Of a stretch of DNA of 12,110 nucleotides, positions 5,505 to 11,785 are shown one piece after another. A program made the position numbers and the translations under genes. The stretch is from NCBI GenBank assembly GCA_016650115.1, contig JAENWI010000026.1, positions 1 to 12,110 of the forward strand. The letters are read 5' to 3'. Numbering within the stretch: the first letter of the stretch is position 1; each line of letters begins with the position of its first letter. The notes under the pieces were generated by a model that searched no databases, had not been told where the DNA came from, and saw nothing but the letters and a program-made list of their open reading frames with translations. Origin of the DNA: Peptostreptococcaceae bacterium (lineage in GTDB: Bacteria; Bacillota; Clostridia; Peptostreptococcales; Anaerovoracaceae).

Positions 5505-7325
5505 TTAAGTGGTCCATTTGTTGAAAATTTTATCTGAAAGAGCTTTTACCTTGTCAATTCCTATTATTTCGGTTGATTGTAGTGGAATGGCAAACAAGGG
5601 TTTAGACACATACAATTCTTTTGCTTGTTGCAAGTAGTGTTGTTGCAGTTTCCAACGTTCCAATGAAAAAATATCGGGACAATCTTCTTTATCTAAAATG
5701 TTGTTTAAAAATATGCCTTGAGATTGAATACCAACTCGTTCTAAATCTTTCATAGCTCGAAAACTTTCGTGCAATGGCGTGAATTCCGGATAAGCTACCA
5801 TTAGAAAGCTTGCTTCTTCCGGATTTTTCAACCGCTTAATCAATGCTTCAATTTTAGTGTTTTCGGTACTTGTTTCCTTTTTAGCAGGATCTTCACCCTG
5901 CTCATTGGCTTTCATATCCGTCTGCTTTTTGTATTCAAACGGTAATTCCAAAAGTCGTAGAGTATGACCAGTTGGGGCAGTATCCAATACAAAATAATCC
6001 CATTCCGGTTCGTTTAGCAAATTGGCAAATTGCTCAAAGATAGCTATTTCTTCTGTACATGGTGATTCTAACTCTTCTTCTAATTGAGCAATCAGGTCAT
6101 CGTTATAGCCGTTTGCTTTAGCATCGTTGATTATTTTTTCTCGATATTCTTCAACCGCTTCTTTTTGGTCGATATTCGCTGCCCAAAGATTACCCGTCAC
6201 ATTTACCGGAATATGGTTAACCTCTGTTTCCAATACCTGTCCGATATGGGCTGCAGGGTCGGTAGTGAAAAGTAAAGTTTTTCCTTTTTCGGATAATTTC
6301 ATGGCAACAGCACAAGCTGTAACTGTTTTTCCCACTCCTCCTTTGCCGGTTAATATGGCAATACGACTATGATGTTTCTTTTCCAATAAATTGACAAGTA
6401 CTGCGGGGGAAGTAAAATCATTGAAAAGTTTACTATCAATGAATTTACTCTGTATAGTTGTCTTTTTTTGTTCAAAAGCAATTGCGCCCAATAAAGCAAT
6501 ATTCTCTACACCTTTTACTTCCGATTGCTGCATGGGCACTTCTGAGGTGTCGTCAGGAAATTTGCTTCGAAGTTCGTTGATATAGATTTTCTGATTTTCG
6601 GCCAACTTTCCGAAAATTCCTGATGTTGCTCCAGGATTGGGATAAACGCCATTGATAATAAGATGAAAGTTATGGATGCCTGTTTTTTCAAGTTCAGTCT
6701 TTGCCCGGAAGGTTTCATAAACCGAAGTTTTTTCGGGACGACTAACCAGATACACTATGGTACGGCTGGCATCCTGCATCATTTTTACGGCATGTGCATA
6801 TTTTGCCCTTGCACCTTCAATTTGCGAAACAGGGCCGATACAGGTTTGTCCGCTTCCTTCCGAACTTTTCTTGATGTATTTATCCCATTCGTTTGGCAAT
6901 GTCATTAACCGAAGCGTATGGCCTGTCGGGGCTGTATCAAACACAATGAGGTCGTAGGTTTCATCACCCAGAAAATCGGTAAATTTATCGAATGTGGCAA
7001 TCTCAACGGTGCAACCACCGTTGAACTCTTCCTTAACCTGTGCTAGTGCCAGTTCGTCAAGAATGGCTGAAAGTGGTTCGAGCATCCGGTTTTTGTAAGC
7101 ATCGGTAATGGCATCCGAATCCATTTGGGCTACTGACAGATTGGGTGAAACCAGAACAGGTTCAACGCCTACTTTACGTTCAAAAATATCGCCCAGGTTT
7201 CCTGCCGGGTCAGTTGAAACTAACAAAATGCGTTTGCCTTTGCCAGATTGATAAACTGCTGTGGTTGCGGCCATTGTTGTTTTACCAACTCCGCCTTTTC
7301 CTGAAAAAAATATATATTGTGTCAT
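5505..7325 (-). CDS. arsA: ArsA arsenite-stimulated ATPase (two-domain)
   Basis: This 606-aa protein is a tandem A1-A2 ATPase. P-loops GKGGVGKTT (9-17) and GKGGVGKTV (327-335) open each half, and each half carries the DTAPTGHTLRL signal-transduction motif (130-140 and about 445-455). The three cysteines known to bind As(III) in the E. coli plasmid enzyme are all present in context: Cys105 (GGCTVEIATF), Cys162 (GQTCIGP) and Cys423 (SPCTEEIAIF). ArsA hydrolyses ATP to power arsenite export and receives As(III) from ArsD. The ATG overlaps the stop of the upstream thioredoxin-like gene (ATGA), indicating translational coupling. The linker after the second DTAP motif contains a lysine/glutamate-rich insert. 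Identification is secure. Confidence 0.97.
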   Translation of the reverse strand: MTQYIFFSGKGGVGKTTMAATTAVYQSGKGKRILLVSTDPAGNLGDIFERKVGVEPVLVSPNLSVAQMDSDAITDAYKNRMLEPLSAILDELALAQVKEEFNGGCTVEIATFDKFTDFLGDETYDLIVFDTAPTGHTLRLMTLPNEWDKYIKKSSEGSGQTCIGPVSQIEGARAKYAHAVKMMQDASRTIVYLVSRPEKTSVYETFRAKTELEKTGIHNFHLIINGVYPNPGATSGIFGKLAENQKIYINELRSKFPDDTSEVPMQQSEVKGVENIALLGAIAFEQKKTTIQSKFIDSKLFNDFTSPAVLVNLLEKKHHSRIAILTGKGGVGKTVTACAVAMKLSEKGKTLLFTTDPAAHIGQVLETEVNHIPVNVTGNLWAANIDQKEAVEEYREKIINDAKANGYNDDLIAQLEEELESPCTEEIAIFEQFANLLNEPEWDYFVLDTAPTGHTLRLLELPFEYKKQTDMKANEQGEDPAKKETSTENTKIEALIKRLKNPEEASFLMVAYPEFTPLHESFRAMKDLERVGIQSQGIFLNNILDKEDCPDIFSLERWKLQQHYLQQAKELYVSKPLFAIPLQSTEIIGIDKVKALSDKIFNKWTT

Positions 7326-7636
7326 TGCTGTATTTTCAATTGTATCGCCCGGTTTACCTTGGATACATTAATTTTTTTGTCGGCACTGGCAATTTCTCCA
7401 TCCACCAAAACGAAAGGAAAATTTACCTCACCATTCTCAAGTATTTCCTGTGCTTTTTGATTCTCAAACCATTGTTCGGACATAAATTCGATGTGCCGGA
7501 ATTCAATTGAATTTCCGAACCGGATTTCGAGTTGGTTTTTCACCATTTTGCCAACCTGTGTCCAGTTTGCTTTGCCGGAGTCACAGGCTGCCTGTGGAAT
7601 AGTGAAAAGTTCTACTAAGAAGATTTTTGTTTTCAT
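7322..7636 (-). CDS. small thioredoxin-fold protein coupled to arsA
   Basis: This 104-aa protein shows the beta-alpha-beta pattern of a thioredoxin-like fold: MKTKIFLVELFTIPQAAC at the start, a middle strand IEFRHIEFMS, and a cis-Pro-like segment VNFPFVLVDGEIA followed by a C-terminal helix. It has only one cysteine, Cys18, placed where the active CxxC or the ArsD cysteine cluster would begin. The pattern VxFPxVLVxGxI recalls ArsD (PLVLLDNQI in the neighbouring gene), so it may be a paralogue of ArsD that lost its As(III) site. The gene sits between arsD and arsA, with an ATGA overlap with arsA and 11 bases from arsD. Function unknown; an ArsA- or ArsD-linked redox or scaffold role is inferred from position only. 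Confidence 0.75.
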   Translation of the reverse strand: MKTKIFLVELFTIPQAACDSGKANWTQVGKMVKNQLEIRFGNSIEFRHIEFMSEQWFENQKAQEILENGEVNFPFVLVDGEIASADKKINVSKVNRAIQLKIQQ

Positions 7637-7647
7637 CGTGCGTCCGA

Positions 7648-7989
7648 CTATCTGAAGATTCCCAGAATCCGGGTATCCGGTTTAACATCATTCAATTCAG
7701 GAACAAATGCTTTAAGTTCATCAATCGTTGGGTAATCGCCACTTTTAATGATTTGGTTGTCGAGCAATACGAGCGGCAATTTGCCCGGACCGTTTGCTTT
7801 AATAAAATCGCGAACAACTGCATTTTGTACAAACACAAGCGGTGCCTGATTTATGGCGTACCGTTTGGTTTCCACACCTACTTTTTTCAGTAATTGAATG
7901 CTGTTTTGCAATTCAATCAATGCTTTGTCTGGTTCAGGACCACATACACCGCTATCGCAGCATAGTGATGGTTCAAATATTTCTAACAT
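7648..7989 (-). CDS. arsD: ArsD arsenic metallochaperone
   Basis: This 113-aa protein begins MLEIFEPSLCCDSGVCGPEP. Cys10, Cys11 and Cys16 reproduce the CC-x4-C As(III)-binding site of ArsD (Cys12, Cys13, Cys18 in the E. coli plasmid protein). The later segment LPLVLLDNQIIKSGDYPT is the typical cis-proline loop of this thioredoxin-like fold. The distal vicinal cysteine pairs of some ArsD proteins are missing, as in many chromosomal forms. ArsD carries arsenite to ArsA and weakly represses some ars operons. It lies two genes upstream of arsA, with the small thioredoxin-like gene in between. Confidence 0.95.
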   Translation of the reverse strand: MLEIFEPSLCCDSGVCGPEPDKALIELQNSIQLLKKVGVETKRYAINQAPLVFVQNAVVRDFIKANGPGKLPLVLLDNQIIKSGDYPTIDELKAFVPELNDVKPDTRILGIFR

Positions 7990-8000
7990 ATTTTATTTTA

Positions 8001-8474
8001 TTATTTAGGTATAGTTACATTTCCTTTTATTTGCAGAATCACTGTTGCATTCTTTGCATTTGAATTTACGGTGATTGTCTTGCTGAAAGTACCAGGTATT
8101 TTGGTATTGTAATTTAGTTTAATCACACCTGTTTTACCAGGTAAGATTGGTTCTTTGGGCCATTCAGGAACTATACAGCCACAGGAAGCTTTTACATTGC
8201 TTAATATCAGTGGTGATTTTCCCTTGTTGGTAAACTTGAATTCAGAATTGCCATCGGCACCTTGCACTATGGTACCGTAATCATGCACTGTTTTTACAAA
8301 TACAATAGAATCCTGTGTTCCGGGTTGAGTCGTTTGAGCTGCTTGTACTGGTTGCGCTGGTTGAGGTTTTGGGGCTGGTTGAGGTTGCTGCGATTTTGGA
8401 AGGTCGGAAATTCTTTGCGCCGATACCGCAAAACCAAGAAACAATGATAAAATAATTACGAATGAAGTTTTCAT
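8001..8474 (-). CDS. secreted DUF1573 protein
   Basis: This 157-aa protein has a clear signal peptide (MKTSFVIILSLFLGFAVSAQ, cleavage probably after VSA) and then a Pro/Gln/Ala-rich linker (about residues 25-53, PQPAPKPQPAQP). A DUF1573 domain of immunoglobulin-like beta type follows: HDYGTIVQG, EFKFTNKGKSPLILSNVKAS, then CGC and IVPEWPKEPILPGKTGVIKL, ending TVILQIKGNVTIPK. The CGC motif is conserved in the family. DUF1573 proteins are common periplasmic or surface proteins of Bacteroidota with no settled role. It lies between the ABC ATPase gene (11 bases) and arsD (11 bases), so it is part of the operon. A periplasmic partner for the ABC transporter is possible but inferred. Confidence 0.85.
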   Translation of the reverse strand: MKTSFVIILSLFLGFAVSAQRISDLPKSQQPQPAPKPQPAQPVQAAQTTQPGTQDSIVFVKTVHDYGTIVQGADGNSEFKFTNKGKSPLILSNVKASCGCIVPEWPKEPILPGKTGVIKLNYNTKIPGTFSKTITVNSNAKNATVILQIKGNVTIPK

Positions 8475-8485
8475 CTTTTATTCTT

Positions 8486-9199
8486 TTAGTTTATTAATAC
8501 TTTCATGTTTAACTTAATTCCATTGGAATCAAGATTGTGTAACTTCCCATCCTTAAGCTGAATTTTTGTATCTCCAAATTCAGCAGCCATCGGGCTATGG
8601 GTAACCATTACGACCGTCGTTTTTTGTTTCAGATTGATTTCTTTTAAAATACCAAGTATTTCTTCTGACAAACCAGGATCGAGATTGCCGGTAGGCTCAT
8701 CGGCAAGCAGCAAATCGGGTTTGTTGGCCAATGCACGTGCAATGGCAACACGCTGTTGCTGCCCTGCCGAAAGTTCCTTTGGGTAATGAGTGGTACGGTC
8801 TTCCAGACCAACCCATTCCAATAATTCCAAAGCTCTTTTCCTGTTTTCGGTAGTGTTGTTGCCTTTCACATTCAGGGCAATCATGATGTTTTCGATAGCG
8901 GTAAGGTACGGAACAAGTGCAAAGCTCTGCATCACAAACCCTACATGTTTGCTTCGGAAATTAGCAAGATTATCATCATTATGCAGGTTTATTTCGCTGC
9001 CATTATAACTCATCTTTCCTGAAGTTGGCCGCAATAAACCACCAAGAATCAGCAATAAGGTTGTTTTGCCTGAGCCCGAAGCCCCGGTAATAGTAACAAA
9101 AGAACCTTTGGGAATATCGAGTGAAAGGTTGTCAACCGCATTGATTATTCCATCGTGATATTGATAGGTTTTCGTAAGATTTTTCAGTTGTATCAGCAT
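8486..9199 (-). CDS. ABC transporter ATP-binding subunit, LolD/MacB type
   Basis: This 237-aa protein has all the ABC ATPase motifs: Walker A GASGSGKTT at 39-47, Q-loop VMQSFALVPYLT at 89-100, signature LSAGQQQR at 143-150, Walker B LLLADEPTGNLD at 163-174, and the switch histidine in VMVTHSP. The whole pattern, including DEPTGNLD, is that of the MacB/LolD/FtsE group, which works with FtsX-type permeases and uses ATP for mechanical work on periplasmic partners rather than classical import. The ATG lies two bases after the stop of the permease gene upstream, so the two form one transporter. A short C-terminal extension after KLHNLD is unremarkable. Confidence 0.93.
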   Translation of the reverse strand: MLIQLKNLTKTYQYHDGIINAVDNLSLDIPKGSFVTITGASGSGKTTLLLILGGLLRPTSGKMSYNGSEINLHNDDNLANFRSKHVGFVMQSFALVPYLTAIENIMIALNVKGNNTTENRKRALELLEWVGLEDRTTHYPKELSAGQQQRVAIARALANKPDLLLADEPTGNLDPGLSEEILGILKEINLKQKTTVVMVTHSPMAAEFGDTKIQLKDGKLHNLDSNGIKLNMKVLIN

Positions 9200-9201
9200 A
9201 A

Positions 9202-10410
9202 TTAATCCTCCTGCATGTTTGAAAATGGTTCTATTTTTCCGGCCAGATAAGCTGGAATGACTGAGCCTAATATTGAAATTGAAATTGAAAGGGCAATAGA
9301 AACCAGAAGCAACGTATAAATCGGGCTCACTGCAATTCCTGCAAATTGTGGCCCAAGCCAGATTGCTGCCAGGGTTCCTACTATATAACCGGCAATTCCA
9401 CCCAAAAAGCCAATGATAATACCTTTTAAAACAAGGATATAATAGATATGCTTTTTGTGGTAGCCAATCATCCGGAGAATCCCTATTTCTTTACGGCGTT
9501 CGTTTACATTTGCCCAGATGTAATTGCCTATCGATATACCCCCAACAAAAATGATGATGATTAGAAAAACCAGGGATATTTTGGTCATCAACTTGTTATT
9601 TTCTATTTGGGTAGAAACAATTTGCCCAATGGTGGTAATGCGTGTGTCAGGCAATACATTCCGGAGTTTACCCAAAAGTCCGTCGGAAATAGCGCTGCAA
9701 CAGCCCATAATTTCGATAGCGCTGATTTGTTCACCGGTTCCTAAAAGCGCCTGAACAGTATGCAAGTTAGCGAACACACGGTCGTCGTCAACAGTGCCAG
9801 TTTCGGGTAATAACTTAGCAACGGTAAATTCCTTTTCCATGATGGTTAGCTTACTGCCTTCGATCAATTTAAGCCTCGAAGCAATACCTGAACCAATAAA
9901 ACAATCATTATTAGCCAGTGTGTCAATCCCTTTTCGTTGCAGTTTTGCATCGGCATATTTTTTTGGACCTGTTGGGGCACAACTTGCCGTTAATGCTTCA
10001 CCTTTCAATCCGCCTTGTTGCCATATCGGTTTTGATGCAATTTCACTTTTTGGCCAAATTCCGGTAAGTACAATGTTCTCGCTTCCAACCTTCACCCGAC
10101 GGGTTAGTTTTGGAGATATATTATCCACTCCCGGAATGGTTGATGTCACCAATCTTTCCACGTAATCTTCGGGGAATGTAGAAGCGTCGATATCAGCGGC
10201 GTAATAATTGTCAATACTGGAGGACTGAGGCAATACTAAAATGTTTGCCCCCAAATTGTCGAGGTTTACGGCTACTGCTTTTTCTGAGACTACCAAGAAT
10301 GAACGGATGCCTACAATGACCCCGATTCCCAATGTTATAGCCAACAAGCCTGAAACGAGCTGCGATTTTCGGTGCCACAGCTCTTTTAATGTTAAATCTG
10401 TTAAACTCAT
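9202..10410 (-). CDS. FtsX/MacB-type ABC permease with periplasmic cysteines
   Basis: This 402-aa protein has the usual MacB/FtsX layout: a cytoplasmic start (SLTDLTLKELWHRKSQLVSG), one membrane span (about 20-40), a large periplasmic domain (about 45-270), and three C-terminal spans (about 277-300, 325-350, 362-390). NERRKEIGILRMIGYHKKHI at about 303-322 is the canonical FtsX cytoplasmic coupling motif. The periplasmic domain carries four cysteines: Cys144 (SCAPTG), Cys170 (NNDCFIG) and a vicinal pair Cys237-Cys238 (MGCCSA). Such cysteines are not a general feature of the MacB/LolE group as I know it and could form disulfides or a soft-metal site. It follows the lipoprotein gene and pairs with the ATPase gene. 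The cargo is unknown; LolCE- or MacB-type function is equally possible. Confidence 0.9.
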   Translation of the reverse strand: MSLTDLTLKELWHRKSQLVSGLLAITLGIGVIVGIRSFLVVSEKAVAVNLDNLGANILVLPQSSSIDNYYAADIDASTFPEDYVERLVTSTIPGVDNISPKLTRRVKVGSENIVLTGIWPKSEIASKPIWQQGGLKGEALTASCAPTGPKKYADAKLQRKGIDTLANNDCFIGSGIASRLKLIEGSKLTIMEKEFTVAKLLPETGTVDDDRVFANLHTVQALLGTGEQISAIEIMGCCSAISDGLLGKLRNVLPDTRITTIGQIVSTQIENNKLMTKISLVFLIIIIFVGGISIGNYIWANVNERRKEIGILRMIGYHKKHIYYILVLKGIIIGFLGGIAGYIVGTLAAIWLGPQFAGIAVSPIYTLLLVSIALSISISILGSVIPAYLAGKIEPFSNMQED

Positions 10411-10440
10411 CTTTTTTGTTTTTATTGAAATTATGAGAGT

Positions 10441-11274
10441 TTATTTAGCGCAACCGGCAGGACCACAACCGGCACCACATCCGCTTGCTACTTTTGCAAT
10501 TGCAGCCGCAGCTAATTTTGAAGCATCAGGAGTTGTAGTGGAAGTTCCTGAAACTTGTCCTTGGGCGTTAATAACTATAGTTACTGAAGCCTTCGATAAT
10601 TTATCTATTCGTAGTTGGTTCATAAAACCGTTTTCTCTGCTATCATCCATATCCACTTCAACAAGTACGGCGTTATTTTTTAATTTAGATACAGCGTCTT
10701 TTCCAATTTTAAGAACTTCCGATTTATCAACATGTGATTTTTTAGTAAATACCACAATGACTGGTTTTTTATTTTCCAAGGCTGCATAAACTAATTCCAT
10801 TTTAGGTGAAGGAACAAGATCTGCTATATTTTTGGATGTAGCATCTGCAAGAGCATAACCTCCTGTTGCCATACCCTTGCTTGAAAGAACAAGAATAAGA
10901 GGAACAGGTGCACCTGATAAACGCCATTCACTAACTAAAGCTTCATTTACAGGTAAGTCCTTATTCATTTGTAGAACTACTGCATTTTTGTAAATAGCAT
11001 TTGCACCTTTGGCAATAGACATTGCTTTATTAAGATCTGTCGCACCTGTTCCGGTTACAACTACAAATACCGCTTTACCAGCTGCTTTAGCTTGGTTAAG
11101 TTCCCCCTGTAATGGAGAAGTTGCCTTAACGGTTTGTTTTACTTGTGTTTGTTGATTAGCACTGTTTTCTGCAGCAGCTTGTTTGTTGTTTGCACTTGGA
11201 TTTGCACAAGTACTAAATGTGGTGCATGTTGCGAAAAGCAACGTTAGTAACTGAATTTTTTTTGAAATTTTCAT
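10441..11274 (-). CDS. lipoprotein-like protein, duplicated thioredoxin-like fold, Cys-rich tail
   Basis: I do not recognise a family with a known job. The start is set at ATG 11274 (277 aa) because a hydrophobic signal sequence begins there, MKISKKIQLLTLLFATC; a longer frame from 11328 would add 18 polar residues and overlap arsR. Cys17 or Cys23 (TFSTCANPS) could be the lipidated residue. A low-complexity linker (about 24-52) leads to two similar units, about 57-154 and 158-263. Each has a VxVVFTK/VVVTG-type strand, a KNAVL(Q/V)-x-x-D strand, and an IVI/LILVLSS-type strand followed by a Gly turn, resembling a thioredoxin fold without the active CxxC. The protein ends in SGCGAGCGPAGCAK, with cysteines at 266, 270 and 275. 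It follows arsR by 34 bases, so it is the first gene under that repressor and likely exported. Confidence 0.8.
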   Translation of the reverse strand: MKISKKIQLLTLLFATCTTFSTCANPSANNKQAAAENSANQQTQVKQTVKATSPLQGELNQAKAAGKAVFVVVTGTGATDLNKAMSIAKGANAIYKNAVVLQMNKDLPVNEALVSEWRLSGAPVPLILVLSSKGMATGGYALADATSKNIADLVPSPKMELVYAALENKKPVIVVFTKKSHVDKSEVLKIGKDAVSKLKNNAVLVEVDMDDSRENGFMNQLRIDKLSKASVTIVINAQGQVSGTSTTTPDASKLAAAAIAKVASGCGAGCGPAGCAK

Positions 11275-11308
11275 GATAATTTCTTTTTTGTTGTTTTGGT
11301 AATTATTT

Positions 11309-11653
11309 TTAATTACAATGATTTTCATTTGTGCAGTCTAAATCTACCGCCTTTATTTGTGCGAAAAAAGTGTCGAAAAGTTCCAGTTTCTCGGCAATGC
11401 ACGTTCCACACAAGCAATAATTGATTTTCATACCATCAATATCGCCATGGATTAATCCCATATCGCGTAGTTCTTTTAAATGTTGTGATACAGTGGTGCG
11501 GCTCAAAGGCAATTTATCCGAAATATCGCCCGAAATGCAGGTCTTTGTTTCTGCCAGGTATTTTAAAATTGCAAGGCGTGCCGGATGTGAAATTACTTTG
11601 GCAAATGTGGCTAACTCTTGTAGCTCTTTATCAAATACTTTTGATTTTATCAT
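11309..11653 (-). CDS. arsR: ArsR/SmtB-family arsenite-responsive repressor
   Basis: This 114-aa winged-helix protein has the family core: LATFAKVISHPARLAILKYL at 14-33, recognition helix LSRTTVSQHLKELRDMGLI at 50-68, and the wing IDGMKINYCL. The ELCVCDL As(III) site of the E. coli type is replaced by ETKTCISGDI with one cysteine (Cys39). Further cysteines lie at 80, 82 and 85 (YCLCGTC) and 107 and 113 (DCTNENHC), so the inducer site is likely a different, three-thiol arrangement near the wing and C-terminus. The start at ATG 11653 is chosen because an upstream in-frame ATG (11707) would lie ahead of the promoter and operator. It is the first gene of the operon and probably represses it. Confidence 0.92.
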   Translation of the reverse strand: MIKSKVFDKELQELATFAKVISHPARLAILKYLAETKTCISGDISDKLPLSRTTVSQHLKELRDMGLIHGDIDGMKINYCLCGTCIAEKLELFDTFFAQIKAVDLDCTNENHCN

Positions 11654-11665
11654 AATGAATTGTTG

Positions 11666-11687
11666 TATGTCGCAAACATACGACATA
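11666..11687 (-). promoter_or_regulatory. ArsR operator: 7-8-7 inverted repeat over the -7 box
   Basis: TATGTCG and CGACATA are perfect 7-base arms around an 8-base spacer, 13 bases upstream of the arsR start codon. ArsR-type proteins bind dyads of about this size. The spacer read on the minus strand is TATGTTTG, an exact match to the Bacteroidota -7 element TAnnTTTG, so repressor binding would occlude the promoter core. Confidence 0.75.
11673..11680 (-). promoter_or_regulatory. Bacteroidota -7 box of the ars/hgc operon promoter
   Basis: TATGTTTG on the minus strand fits TAnnTTTG exactly. A matching -33 TTTG is not obvious: TTGAATTC lies upstream but at a spacing of about 24 bases, longer than the usual 19-21. 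A transcript from here would have a leader of roughly 10-15 bases before arsR. Confidence 0.65.
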
Positions 11688-11756
11688 TTTTTGTATATCG
11701 AATTCAATTGTCAGTTAATAATATCTAAATAGATAAAAATAGAATCGAGTAGGAGA

Positions 11757-11775
11757 AACGGAATTAGTTCCCGTT
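11757..11775. repeat. short inverted repeat between arsR and the IS3 element
   Basis: AACGGAATTAGTTCCCGTT can fold into a stem of about seven base pairs (AACG with CGTT, GAA with TTC) with one bulged C and a TTAG loop. It has no clear T-run on either strand, so a terminator is not established. It may be chance or part of the junction with the insertion sequence. Confidence 0.35.
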
Positions 11776-11785
11776 ATAATACCCT

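Noticed and set aside
10241..10789. Plus-strand 182-aa frame across the permease/lipoprotein junction
   Set aside because: It is antisense to two well-supported genes; length alone is its only support.
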